Shown in pieces: positions 1 through 11,460 of a stretch of DNA of 64,000 nucleotides. Under the pieces are notes generated by a model. That model was given only the letters and a program-made list of their open reading frames with translations, was not told the origin of the DNA and searched no databases. Made by a program: the position numbers and the translations under genes. This stretch comes from Cristatella mucedo (Eukaryota; Bryozoa; Phylactolaemata; Cristatellidae). The stretch is from contig WPIO01000043.1 of the NCBI GenBank assembly GCA_009760855.2, positions 2,694,501-2,758,500 of the forward strand, given 5' to 3'. Each line of letters starts with the position of its first letter. The stretch's first letter is position 1.

Positions 1-1625
1 TCAGGCCATTTCTCAAGAAAGCGACGTCATACCAAGAGAACTCGAGCAAATACCGCCCAGTCTCCTTCAACCATTCCAACCAAAGACACTGGAATGAATC
101 CTGGCAGACCAGCTGACCTCATATATTGATGCTTCATACCTTGCTACTAAGTTCCAGTCTGGCTTTAGAGCTAATCACTCTGCCGAGGCAGCATTGCTTC
201 GGGTGTACAACAACCTACTTAGAAATGCAGGCATGGGTAGAGTATCTCTGTTTGTTTTGCTTGATCTTTTGACCGGTTTTGATACTATCGATCACTAAGT
301 CTTTCTTGAAGGGCCTCTCACCTCGCCTAGGAATCACTGGCACTTCTCTGCAATTGTTCATGTCCTATCTCAGTGGTAGACTACAGAGTATTTATGTGAA
401 TGGACAAAGATCATCCGAGGTACCTCTGAAGTATGGGGTACCTTAGGGCTCCGTGCTTTGTCCAGTTCTTTTCATTGTTTATGCTCTCCCACTTGCCGAT
501 GTGATATCCAGGCACAATCTAGGATAACTTCTATGGGTATGACACTCACTTGTACCTTTGCTTTGATTCCTCCCAGCCTCTGACCACCTCGAATTCTCTC
601 ACCTCACTTGCTGCATGTATTGATGACATCCGCACATGGATGGCAGCACATTTTCTTAAATTAAGTGAGGATACAACTAACTTACCAGTTACGGGCAAAC
701 CAAGTGTGATTCAGAAATCAGAAAGGCTAACGCTCAAAACCGGCCATACCAGCATATCTCTTCTTGAATCTGCACGAAATCTAGGTGTCATTTTCCAAAG
801 TGACCTTTCATTAGACGACCACATCAGCTCCACAGTCAAGTCTGACTTTCAGCTACTTTCAGCTACATAGCATTGCTAAAATTCAGGCTTGTTTAGATAA
901 GGATACCACATCTAAGTTGGTCCATGCATTTGTGACATCCAGTCTTGACTTCTGTAACTCACTGCTTGCTGGACCATTGGCATGTGCAATCAGGTGCTTA
1001 CAGCTGGTACACAGCGCAGCAGCTGGGCTTGTCTTTCGTTAGCTTCGCAGTTGCTACATCGCACCACTTCTCGCCGACATGCACTGGCTACCAGTCAAGC
1101 AATCGATCGACTTCAAGGTTTTTGTCGCTCATTTTTAGGTCCCTTCATTCTTTGGTTCCAGCCTATCTATCAGATCTATTATGCCACCAGGCCAATCATC
1201 TTACTGCTGCCTGCTTTTCAGAATGTAACTGTTTACCAATACCTGGTATAAACCTCAAATCCTTTGGAGACCGTGCCTTTAGTTTGTATGCTGCCAAAGC
1301 CTGGAACTCACTCCTGACTTGTGTCACAACATCCCCTGACTCGACCACATTTATAAAGAAATTAAAAACACCTCTTTATGATTGCCTTTAGTTGGTCTGT
1401 GTGATTCATCTTTTATGTGCTTATCTGTGCTGACACTAATGCATGCTGCCACAAACCACACTTGCATGCTGACACTGTGCATGTCACCCCTAACTGTGTT
1501 ATTCATGTTGTTTATCAAGCATGATACCACTCACCATTTGATGACGTTTTCATTGCAGTAAATGTAAAGCGCCTAGAAACAGATTGAGTTTTCTGAGGGT
1601 GCTTTATCAAGTGTATTATTATCAT
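1..1625 (+). mobile_element. LINE A (CR1/L2-type) copy, RT to 3' tail, cut by window start
   Basis: Decayed reverse transcriptase in several frames: a palm-like stretch near 230-300 (LLDLLTGFDTIDH), then TSISLLESARNLGVIF near 750-800 and SDLSLDDHISSTVKS near 800-845, and a thumb region to about 1390. The 3' untranslated part ends at about 1622 in the family hairpin GCGCCTAGAA...GGGTGCTTTATCAAGTG and ATT repeats. Stops and frameshifts show that it is dead. It ends about 180 bases before the BTB-Kelch start codon. Confidence 0.88.
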
Positions 1626-1801
1626 TATAACCTTTTTGCAATTCTGCTTTGCATATCATGCCAGAAATCTTTATTGCCGTCGAGATATTGTGCTGTGAGT
1701 CCAAACAGCTACTTAGCATTTAGATAACTAATCCAGTTTTGCAAATGTCTGTGAGCAGAACCTATTAAGGCTGTGACCAGACCTAGCCGGCTGCTCATAG
1801 A

Positions 1802-1976
1802 ATGGCTGAGGATGGCAACACGACCAACTCCAGCTCGACCTCCGACCCGATCACTCTGGATTCGAGCACGCAGCTCCTGAAGCTGTCCGACCAAGCCTGG
1901 CGCTACGACGACACCAAGAAGAGCCACAAAGTGTCAGCTCCGGATGACGTTAAAGGGGACATAAAGATCAAGCATG
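1802..1976 (+). CDS. BTB-Kelch protein, exon 1 (N-terminus and first BTB strand)
   Basis: Codes for residues 1-58 plus the first base of codon 59. The ATG at 1802 has A at -3 and G at +4. The N-terminal ~40 residues are Ser/Thr/Asp-rich and probably disordered. The exon closes with GDIKIKHG, the first BTB strand (in other family members a CDV-type strand followed by a hydrophobic strand). The donor after 1976 is GTAAGC, phase 1, and joins exon 2 so that the conserved strand runs directly into EFPASR. Only about 180 bases separate it from the LINE copy upstream, so a distal promoter or a 5' untranslated exon outside the window is possible. An upstream AG (CATAG just before 1801) could also make this an internal exon with a further 5' exon. 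Confidence 0.75.
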
Positions 1977-2178
1977 GTAAGCAAGCTTGCAGCGGTCATC
2001 AGTCAGCCTCTATGCATGCTGGTCTGGCAGCAGTTTGATGCTGTCCCCTTAGGGGAGCTAGGGCAGGGGGCAGAGCCAGGGCAGGGCAGGGGGAGCTAGC
2101 AGGGCTTTAGCCCCTTCCAGAAAATTAAGTTGGAAGTGATGCACTGCCACCTTAGAGCCCTCCTCCGAAGCACGGTAG

Positions 2179-2181
<3 letters not shown>

Positions 2182-2276
<95 letters not shown>

Positions 2277-2289
2277 TGTGTGTGTGTGT
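2182..2289. repeat. (GT)n microsatellite
   Basis: An almost pure GT run of about 108 bases with one GA interruption, in intron 1 of the BTB-Kelch gene. Cys/Val or Thr/His open frames across it are artefacts. Confidence 0.97.
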
Positions 2290-2405
2290 ATAGATAGAGA
2301 CAGAGAGGCACAAAGTAACAGGCAGCTTAAGAGACAGAGGTGGTTGAAGAAAGAATGGGGAGAGAGCAGTAGAGTGGGGAGAAAGAGAGACAGGGAGGCA
2401 GGTGA

Positions 2406-3699
<1,294 letters not shown>

Positions 3700-4350
3700 C
3701 ATTAGCGATTGCAGCTGGTGCAAAACTCAGCAGCTAGGCTTGTCTGTCGTGAGCTTCGCAGTTGCCACATTACACCACTTCTCGCCGACCTGCACTGGCT
3801 ACCAGTCCAGCAACTGATTGACTTCAAGGTTTTGTGGCTCACTTTTAGGTCCCTTCATTCTTTGGCTCCAGCCTATCTCTCAGATCTACAGCCCCAGCAG
3901 GCCAATTATCGTACCACCCGCTTTTCGGAATCCAACAGTCTGCCAATACCTCGTACGAACCTCAGATTCTTTGGAGACCGTGCATTTAGTTCGTATGCTC
4001 CCAAAGCCTGGAACTCCCTCCTGACCTGAGTCAGAACATCCGGTCACCCGACCACATTTAGAAAGTACTTAAAAACACACCTATTTAGGACAGTATTTAG
4101 TGGGTCCCCATGATTCGTCCTTCATGTGCTTATGCGTACTCACACTGTGCATGCTGCCACTAACCACATTTGCATGCTGACCCTGTGCATGTCACCCCTA
4201 TACATGTTATTCATTTTGTTTGTTTATCAAGCATGATATCACTCACCATTCAATTGTATTTCCCTTTGCAGCAAATGTAAAGCACCTAGAGAGAGAGATT
4301 GAGTTCTCGGAGGGCGCTTTATCAAGTGCATTATTATTATTATTATTATC
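3700..4350 (+). mobile_element. LINE A copy, thumb and 3' end
   Basis: A 5'-truncated copy starting in the segment QLVQNSAARLVCRELRSCHI and running through LADLHWLPVQQ to the 3' hairpin and an ATT tail at 4331-4349. It is less decayed than the copy at the window start. Confidence 0.9.
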
Positions 4351-4404
4351 AGCTCCAAATGACGATTCGTCAAAGAGTACTTAACCAGCCTGGCTGTCTG
4401 CTAA

Positions 4405-4600
4405 GAGCAGTTATCTTGCTGCCAAACGTAATGACTGCCAAATGGAGTTTTTGATCCTCGAAATCCACAGTTCTTGAACATTCCACAGTTCTTGACCGTT
4501 TGAGCGGTTCGAGTAAAGTATCTTTTGGGGAATCCTTGTTTGGTAGTGGTGCAGTGGTTCAGCCAACCACCTAGTTTGAACCCAATGGAGCAACTATCGA
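4405..4600 (-). mobile_element. possible Tc1/mariner transposase scrap
   Basis: The minus strand contains VWQQDN, resembling the QQDN-A-P-C-H block of Tc1 transposases, and shares a GGCAGCAAGA stretch with the clearer Tc1 remnant at 5135-5475. The rest does not align convincingly. Confidence 0.3.
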
Positions 4601-4707
4601 GCAATATCTACAGGTAGCTGAGTCCAAGTGTTTGACCTATTCCAACTAGTAGCCGACCTTTTCAGTAAAACTAAGGCTTACCATTATATGCTTCAGTAGA
4701 AAAAATA

Positions 4708-4855
4708 TAAATAAAATATAATTTGTTTGTATAGGGCCTTAAGAGAACTTAGTCACTATTCAAGTGCTTCACATATGCCTCGAGGCTCGAGCCCATGACC
4801 TCAGCCAGACCTTGGTCGGGGCGAGCACCTTAACTGCTGGACCAAACCAGCTAGA
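4708..4855 (-). mobile_element. SINE C copy
   Basis: The tRNA-like head is at the right end (minus-strand CTGGTTTGGTCCAGCAGTTA with box A, GGCTCGAGCC region as box B). The tail resembles the LINE A 3' end and reaches ATTATA-like sequence at the left. Confidence 0.85.
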
Positions 4856-5134
4856 AGAAACAAATTAGATACTGGTAGCCTCTATCCTGACCAGACGAGA
4901 GAGTAAAGTATCATGGTGGGACGACGTCACACTAAACAACAGCATAAGGGTTTGTTTTTGAGTTTTTGATAAATGTTTTCACCTGGTTTGCATAACTTTA
5001 GTTTGCGTTGGATCATAGAAAACCTTATTACCCAAACCAGTTTACAGCCACAACAGCAGTGGCCATACTGAGGATTTTGCACCTGAGTGTACATGCTGAA
5101 TTTCTTGCATAAACAAGCATCTTTTTGATGGGCA
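4856..5134. other. unassigned intron 1 sequence
   Basis: No exon or repeat family recognised. It may belong to the end of the adjoining Tc1 element, but no inverted terminal repeat was seen. Confidence 0.4.
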
Positions 5135-5475
5135 CATAATGGAAGATCGTGCCTTCACGGTTTTATAATTTCTTTTTCACCACATCTTTAATTCCAACCT
5201 CGTACAAGTCTCCCAGGTAATATTATCCCAGTGTAAATGCAATCGGCTAAACAGCTCTTCTGGGGAGACTAAATAGGACCTCATTTTTCGCTCATATCTA
5301 TCCCAAAGATGCTCTATGGGACTTACAATCAAGCGACTGACTAAGCCAACTATTTATTCTAAATGCTGCTTCAGCCAAAAACCTTGTGGAGGCTTTTGCT
5401 GTTCCCAGGTAATTTGTCTTGCTGCCAAAGGTAATCGTCCTTCAGAAGTGCTCTAGGACTTGAAGTCTCTGTATC
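5135..5475 (-). mobile_element. Tc1/mariner transposase remnant
   Basis: The minus strand reads VSPIEHLWDRYERKMRSYLV, then PEELFSRLHLHWDNI and TWETCTRLELKMW. This matches the C-terminal block of Tc1 transposases (S-P-D-L-N-P-I-E-H-L-W followed by a W-N-N-I-P segment). Upstream, in another frame, LWQQDK and SKASTRFLAE correspond to the QQDN-A-P-C-H region. D-L-N of the catalytic motif is altered and frames shift, so it is inactive. Confidence 0.7.
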
Positions 5476-5741
5476 TTAACCAGATCGATGTAGACATGCT
5501 AGTCTGTAAGTCCGTTACTTCAATGCAGAACTGTGACACCACTAGAGATGAACTAACCCCCCCCCAGCACCGATACTTCAACCAGTGTTTCACCTCTGGT
5601 TGGAGTCAGTCAGTGGTACTGTATAAGGCATTGTTTTGTTAAATTGCTAGTATTCTTCATACAAACTTTTGCCATGATTCCATGCGTTTTGCTGTATAGT
5701 AATCATGGTCGCCGGCCCATACAATTAAAAAAAAATATATG

Positions 5742-5884
5742 TGTATATATAATTCATTTGTATATCCCCCAAAGGAACTTAATCTCTGTTCTAGCGCTTC
5801 ACTTATGCAATGGGGCATGTGCCCACTACCTAGGCCAGCCCTTGGTCGGGGCGAGCACCTCAACCTCTGGGCCAAACCAGCAGC
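5742..5884 (-). mobile_element. SINE C copy
   Basis: Diverged copy: TATAATTCATTTGTATA tail at the left, GGTCGGGGCGAGCACCT and CTGGGCCAAACCAG head at the right. Box B is degraded. Confidence 0.8.
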
Positions 5885-6239
5885 GCATCGCTCTCCCCCA
5901 AACAAATCTCTTCCGTGTCTCTCATTCATCAAAGGCTAGGCTCTCGAATACTCTTCGTAATATTCCGTACTTGGCAAGCCTAAGGTACACTGTTAGCCGA
6001 CATCCCATACCTGGCCCCTCCCCGTAGAGGTCACCTGTCGACTGAGACCACTCTCAGAGTGTTGCGTTCTACCACTGACAATCCAGCTCCTTCAGAGCCA
6101 GCATCTATAAGTGAAGGCCGTCCGGCCGGGTCTTCGTCTCTAAGCAACCTAAGCACGGTCTGCTGGCCATTACTTCCTTGCACTTAAAAGCTGTTTAAGA
6201 TTGCAGCCCATCAATGCTTCTTCTTGGTTCCTCTGGCCC
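5885..6239. other. unassigned intron 1 sequence
   Basis: Nothing recognised between the two SINE copies. Short frames lack motifs. Confidence 0.4.
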
Positions 6240-6412
6240 ACTGAGCCGGTATGGCACACTAGGTAAAGCGATTGCTTTTCACGTCCTCGATTCCAAAGTT
6301 GTGGGTTCGAACCCTTCAGTGGGCGATCTTTTATTTCCACTGAAAGCTGTGGTGATAGCCGTAGAGGCTCTTCCGTTGCTTTACAAAAGAGGCTGCTAAA
6401 TCAGCTAGTATA
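6240..6412 (+). mobile_element. SINE B copy
   Basis: tRNA-like head GCCGGTATGGCACACTAGGT with box A. Box B is GTGGGTTCGAACCC. The body ends GGCTGCTAAATCAGCTAGTA. The anticodon-region hairpin typical of the family is degraded here. Confidence 0.85.
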
Positions 6413-6896
6413 TTTTCTTTATTATTTCATGCAAGACCTACAGTCATCCTTTCGTGATGCTTTCGTGATGCCGAGCAGTGACCTCCTTGTTATGTTAGCC
6501 TTGGCACCAAAGCCAAAGACGACAGGAAACCGGCGCTCTGTCACTGGGTAGGGAAACCCTCCTACTTTTGACAGTGATCTTATAGGTAGGAGAGAGCTTG
6601 CATGTCCAATATCCGTAGAAGCCGTGTGGATTTTTGAAATTTTATTTAATCCGCATAATGAGCTAACTGTGTTCGACAGCTTTTGCACTTTGACTGTGTG
6701 AGTTGCCATGATTTCTGAATAATGTCACAGTTTACAGAATCAGGCACCTGCGCTTGCATCTCTGGCTCTGCTCGACCACTGCTGTTCATTTGCAGTGAGG
6801 ATGCAAGACTTTCCAGAAGAGTGTGTGTATGTGAGGGCTGCTCTAGACCACAAGTTTGATACTCCTCCCACAGGCTAAACATCCTAGCACTTGCTT
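6413..6896. other. unassigned intron 1 sequence
   Basis: No recognised exon or repeat. Open frames on the minus strand carry no motif. Confidence 0.4.
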
Positions 6897-7480
6897 GTCG
6901 GAATGTAACTGTTTACCCATACCTCGTACAAATCTAAAATCCTATGGAGACCATGTCTTTAGCTCGTTTGCTCCCTAAGTGCTTAACTCACTCCCAGCTT
7001 GCATCATGATATCTCCGGGCTTGTCCACATTTCAAAAAAAGCTAAAATGCATTTATTTATGACAGCATTTAGTGGGTCCCTGTGATTCGTCCTTTATGTG
7101 CTTAAAAATCCTAGCTGATTGAACAGCCTCTTTTTGTATAGCGACAGAAGAGCCTTTATGGCTATCACCACCACTTGCAGTGGCGATAAAGAATCGCCCA
7201 CGGCAGGAATCGAACCCACGACCTCGGGAACGAGGTCGTGAAAGCAACCACCCTTACCTAGTGTGCCATCACGGCACATGTGCTGACACTGTGCATGCTG
7301 CCACTAACCATGGCTGCACGCTGACCCTGTGCATATTAACCTAACCATGTTGTCCTTGTTGTTTATTGAGCATGCTACCACTAACCATTCTAACCATTCC
7401 TTTGTAGCCAAGGTAAAGTGCCTAGAGAGAGAGATCGAGTTCTCTGAGAGTGCTTTATCAAATGTATTATTGTTATAATA
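6897..7480 (+). mobile_element. LINE A copy split by a SINE B insertion
   Basis: LINE A sequence runs 6897-7102, breaks for the SINE, and resumes at 7278-7480 with the 3' hairpin (CCTAGAGAGAGAGATCGAGT) and ATT tail. The two parts are adjacent in intact copies. Confidence 0.85.
7103..7277 (-). mobile_element. SINE B copy nested in LINE A, with target-site duplication
   Basis: Full-length minus-strand copy flanked by direct repeats ATGTGCT at 7096-7102 and 7278-7284. Head GCCGTGATGGCACACTAGGT, hairpin CACGACCTCG/CGAGGTCGTG, box B GGGTTCGATTCC. The duplication shows retrotransposition into a LINE already in place. Confidence 0.92.
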
Positions 7481-7684
7481 ATAATAATAATAGTAATAAT
7501 AATAATAATAATAATAATTCACTTGATAAAGCGCCCTCAGAGAACTTAATCTCTCTCTAGGCGCTTTACATTTGCTGTAAAGTGAAATGCCATTGAATGG
7601 TAAGTAAAATCATGCTTGAAAAAAACAAACGAAATGAATAATATGGTTAGGGGTGACATGCACAGGGTCAGCATGCAAATTATT
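7481..7684 (-). mobile_element. LINE A 3' end, tail-to-tail with the preceding copy
   Basis: AAT repeats shared with the + copy, then the 3' hairpin and about 160 bases of 3' untranslated region on the minus strand, truncated near 7684. Confidence 0.88.
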
Positions 7685-8028
7685 GTATTTGGCTTGTTCC
7701 CAGGATAGAGCCAATTTGTTTTTACGTTCGTCGAACTCTGCCATACAACCAAACGGTCCTGCTCTGTCGTTATCATTTTCATCAGCAACATCATCATCAG
7801 TCGACTAGATCTCTTGTACTCCTGTTGACTACCAGGTGCTTGTTTGATCAAGCAGCCGAAAACTTCGGGCAGATGCCAACCATGCAGCTGATGCTGCTGC
7901 TGACTGCCTCTGCCGCCCACCCCTCGAGTTCTGGCAGCCGGGCACTTGACCACGATCGGTTTGCTCGTGCGCCAGCGGCGATAGCAGAAATTTGGGCAAG
8001 CATGCACTCTTAGCACTTGCTCCGACAG
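7685..8028. other. end of intron 1
   Basis: No repeat recognised. It includes the pyrimidine-bearing acceptor region of exon 2 (TAGCACTTGCTCCGACAG). Confidence 0.4.
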
Positions 8029-8243
8029 GGTCTCAGGAATTCCCTGCCAGTCGAGCCGCCCTGCTCGAGTCGAGTGCCTACTTTGCCGAGCAGCTGGCCG
8101 ACAGCGGAAAGGAGGAAGTGGATGTCACCGGGGTCGTGAGCTCGCGGCAGCTCGAGATGGCGCTGGAGTATGCGCACCGCGGCAGCTTGGCCCTGCAGAC
8201 GGACACGGCCGAGGACTGCCTGGCGGCCGCGGTCAAGCTCAAG
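8029..8243 (+). CDS. BTB-Kelch protein, exon 2 (BTB domain body)
   Basis: Codes for residues 59-130. EFPASRAALLESSAYFAEQL matches the BTB core pattern F-x-A-H-R-x-x-L-x-x-x-S-x-Y-F, with Ser in place of the usual His. LEMALEYAHRGSL matches the helix-strand segment normally written as LL-x-Y-x-Y-T-G-x-L. The acceptor is GACAG before 8029 and the donor GTAACG after 8243. Phase 1 in and phase 0 out fit exons 1 and 3. The exon is strongly GC-rich with many third-position G/C codons, in contrast to the intron on either side. BTB domains mediate homodimerisation and Cullin-3 binding (family knowledge). Confidence 0.9.
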
Positions 8244-9304
8244 GTAACGACGCTCCCACTACACTTGGAAATCGCCTGAAAATTGCTCCTGGTGCTGCTG
8301 CTGCTGCGCTGCCATCCAAATGCCATGTGCATGCTGCAACCTGCAGTTTGAGCTGCATTCTAGTAGTATGGTCGTGCATGCTTGTCTAAGTCTGACATAT
8401 TCTAAGTCACTTTATTATCGCTTCTCTTGCATTGAGTTGCAAAGCAACTGGGTAGAGATTAGATTGTCTTCAAGTGCCATAAGTACGAATTATTATTATT
8501 TTTATTAGTGTCACCATTTTTCGAGTCACCATCGTGGGTGTGATGCTGCCCTTGCATGTGGCTTTGCTCTGATCAAGTGATCGTCACCTTTCAGGCAGTC
8601 CCACAAAAGCACGTATAGCAGCAATCACGGACACGATCGAGTGTCTGTTTATTGTTTGCCTTTGCCCCTTCCTTACCACCCCCCCCCCCAGTTCAGCCAG
8701 GAATGCCGGACTTTGAAGTTGTCCTGCATAGGGTGCTTGGTGCACAAGACTGGACGTGAGCTCCAAGTCGGCGATCAGAGCTCACTGGTGATCTTGCCGA
8801 CGATCATTCCCAGCCATAGGTAGTAGGTCATCGGTTTTGCACTTTGCTGTGCTTCGTCGCTCCGGTGGCAGCCAGTGCACAAGCAGCTAGAGGTTCGAAT
8901 TCGGACACTCGTGACTCGGGTGGCTTCGAGCTGCGATCTCCGGAAAATGCTCGGAAAGGTGCTACGGCATGCACAGAAGATAAACATGGCCTGGGGATGG
9001 TGAAGATTGAGGAGGAAGCACTCGCGATAGCTGGGACCATGCTATTTGGGGTTTTATATAAGCTTACCTGAAAAAAGCAGAAGCTCCAGCAGAAGGCAAT
9101 TCCATTTTAAATGAAACTAAAGGTCAGCTGATTCAAAAGCCTCGTTGAAATCTCTACTAATTAAAGCGAGAAAGTCCATCACACCACCTAAAGGCCCACT
9201 TTCGTCGCTGGGAAAGATGGCACTCCTCTGTCAGCGGCTAGATGGCTCAGCATAGTCTTCTGTGATTGACCTGCTGTGACTCAGTGAAGCCAGTGAGGCA
9301 CAGG
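8244..9304. other. intron 2, unassigned part
   Basis: No transposon or exon recognised. A C-run lies at 8681-8690, and short frames have no motifs. Confidence 0.4.
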
Positions 9305-9430
9305 CTGCAGTAAGCTGCTCGTGTAGTGGCAGAAGAGCCTGAGAGTGGCTATCACTCCTGCTTGCTGTGGTCAATAGAGAGTTGCCCACTGCTAGACTGG
9401 AACCGACCATCTGCTTGGTGGGCCGTGACA
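9305..9430 (-). mobile_element. SINE B fragment (left arm of head-to-head pair)
   Basis: Degraded copy: GTGGCAGAAGAGCCTGAGAG at the left is the body; GGGCCGTGACAAC at the right is the tRNA-like head. Confidence 0.65.
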
Positions 9431-9577
9431 ACTCAGAAGGTGAGAGGGCTCGCTCTTCACGACCGAGGTTGTGGGTTTCAATCCTGCAGTGGGTGACCCT
9501 TTATTGCCAACTGCAAACAGCAGCGATAGCCATAAAGGCTCTTCTGCCACTATGCAGCTGAGGCTAGTAAATCAGGT
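9431..9577 (+). mobile_element. SINE B fragment (right arm of head-to-head pair)
   Basis: CTTCACGACCGAGGTTGTGG and GGTTTCAATCCTGCAGTGGG are the hairpin and box B. CATAAAGGCTCTTCTGCCAC is the body, and the copy ends near CTAGTAAATCAGG. Confidence 0.75.
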
Positions 9578-10084
9578 GAAGTGCAAAAACCTTACCTCTG
9601 GGCTAAGGTTCTGGGTCGTATTGTAATGTAATGCACTGCACTCTACAAGAGGAGCAGGCCGGGCTCGATGGCCACTAAAGTTTTTCCGCCAATGTTTCAA
9701 TGAAGCTGTTTGAATCAGCTGGCCTTTACTTTTGAACTTTCATGATTTCTCACGTAAAGATGTTTAGTTTTTCACAAAATCGCATAATGTTTCCTCAAGA
9801 AGCAAAGGGTTTGTTAAATTATCGTTATAATTATCGTATCGGTTTGCTGGCATTTTCCTCATTTCTTGAGAACGGCTTGAGGCAAGTGCTGGATTCTAAT
9901 TTATTGACCTGCTTGCATTGCCTCAGGCTCTCTACAGGCGTTTTCAAACCACAATCGTTTGATCGAGACTCTCTTTGGCTGCAAACCGAGGCTCCATTGG
10001 CACTGTCTGTGCACGGCAGTGGCCATGCTTAATTGCATGCCACCACTGATTTGACCCTGTGTTTAAGGTGCTAATGGCCACCAA
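9578..10084. other. intron 2, unassigned part
   Basis: Nothing recognised; the 96-residue open frame 9742-10032 has no motif. Confidence 0.4.
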
Positions 10085-10150
10085 GGTCAAGTTAAGTTGA
10101 ATGCATTTGATGCTCGAGGTCGTGGTCTCGAGCCCTGCAGCATACCTGAC
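10085..10150 (+). mobile_element. SINE C-like fragment
   Basis: CCAAGGTCAAGTTAAGTTGA then TGCATTTGATGCTCGAGGTC and a box-B-like GGTCTCGAGCCC. It shares the ATGCATTTGATG segment with the fragment at 20815-20902, a subfamily feature. Confidence 0.5.
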
Positions 10151-10198
10151 TCATCTGAATAGAGATAAAGTTATATTAGGATGCTATACACATGGAAT

Positions 10199-10246
10199 TA
10201 TATATGTATATATATATACATATATATATATGTACATATATATATA

Positions 10247-10298
<52 letters not shown>

Positions 10299-10303
10299 CA
10301 TAT
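10199..10303. repeat. (TA)n microsatellite
   Basis: TA-rich run with scattered TGTA/ACAT variants, in intron 2. Confidence 0.95.
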
Positions 10304-10366
10304 AAGCAACTACATATACTCGCAGCACTTTTCATCAACAGTGGCTGTCTGTCTGCTGCATGCTGT
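10299..10366 (+). repeat. direct repeat, copy 1 (flanks CA array)
   Basis: Begins ATAAGCAACTACATATACTC and ends at a CTGCTGCATGCTG. Nearly identical to 10551-10620, about 252 bases downstream. Confidence 0.85.
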
Positions 10367-10391
10367 CTGTCTGTCATGTCTGCTGCATGTA

Positions 10392-10550
<159 letters not shown>

Positions 10551-10556
<6 letters not shown>

Positions 10557-10620
10557 ATAAGCAACTACATATACTCGCAGCACTTTTCGTCAGCAGCGGC
10601 TGTGTGTCTGCTGCATGCTG
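10551..10620 (+). repeat. direct repeat, copy 2
   Basis: Differs from copy 1 at a few positions (for example TTTTCGTCAGCAGCGG against TTTTCATCAACAGTGG). Confidence 0.85.
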
Positions 10621-10725
10621 CCGGGTCTGCTCGACCTGAGCCTGACATGAGTTACCACATTACATTACATTACAGCAGTGAGCTCCCACCGAGTTCTTCC
10701 TAGCGCCTCTCCTGCGTCCTTGCAG

Positions 10726-11010
10726 ATCGACTGGCTGCAGAAGGCATGTGTCAACTACCTGATCAACAGCACACCTCCGGCGAGCTGCGGCCTCGTCCTT
10801 GACATCGCCGAGCGACTGGCGCTGCCGCGCCTGCGTCAGGACGTGTTCGACGTCCTCGGCCTGAATCTGCTGCCGCTGCACGACGACCGGAAGCTGGCAG
10901 ACCTGCCAGAGGCAGTCCTCACCGAGCTGCTCGGAGGTCAGCACTATGTGGAAGCCCCCGAGGAGCTCGTGCTGCACGTCGTCGTCGACTGGGTCAACAG
11001 CCACTTCGAG
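10726..11010 (+). CDS. BTB-Kelch protein, exon 3 (BACK domain)
   Basis: Codes for residues 131-225, exactly 95 codons, phase 0 at both ends. IDWLQKACVNYLINSTPPAS and CGLVLDIAERL match the start of the BACK domain (C-x-x-F-L, then an N/S-C-L/G-x-x motif). The exon ends in LHVVVDWVNSHFE, the Trp-containing helix of BACK. The acceptor has a good pyrimidine tract (CTCCTGCGTCCTTGCAG) and the donor is GTAGGA. BACK links BTB to Kelch and helps place Cullin-3. The exon is GC-rich. A long open frame on the opposite strand here is only a by-product of base composition. Confidence 0.92.
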
Positions 11011-11174
11011 GTAGGATGGCACTGGCATTGCCGGCGAGGGGGGACAGCTGCCGCCGTGGGCCTCAGTTTGCATTCGCCTGCTGCATCTAGAGGTGGTGGC
11101 CAGCTGGTGGCAGCACCAGCTGACCACCACCGGACCAGCAGCCCTAGTGTAAGCATGTGGCAGACAGCAGCACA

Positions 11175-11460
11175 AATAATAGTAATAATGATAGTAATAA
11201 CAATAATAATACATTTGTCTAGAGTCATGAGAACCTAATCTCATTCAGGGCACTTTACAGATACTGTAATGGAAGCACATGATGAATAAGCTAGTGGTAA
11301 CATGCATAGTGTCAACCAGCATAATTAACCAAAATAATTGGTAACTTGCACATTGCCAGCATGAAAATATGGCTAGTGGTAACATAAACAGTGTCGTCGC
11401 ATACGAACACACAAGGGACAAATCGCTAGGACCCGCCGAATGCTTTGAGAATCAGTGGCA
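11175..11460 (-). mobile_element. LINE A 3' end, diverged
   Basis: In intron 3. AAT repeats, then a worn hairpin (AATCTCATTCAGGGCACTTT) and repeated GTGGTAACATGCATAGTGTC-type 3' untranslated sequence, part of which seems duplicated. Confidence 0.7.

Noticed and set aside
10660-10676. ACATTACATTACATTACA as a LINE D tail
   Set aside because: Tail-like repeat but no LINE D body beside it; too short to call.
10660-11244. 194-codon minus-strand open frame opposite exon 3
   Set aside because: Same cause as above; the plus strand carries the BACK domain.
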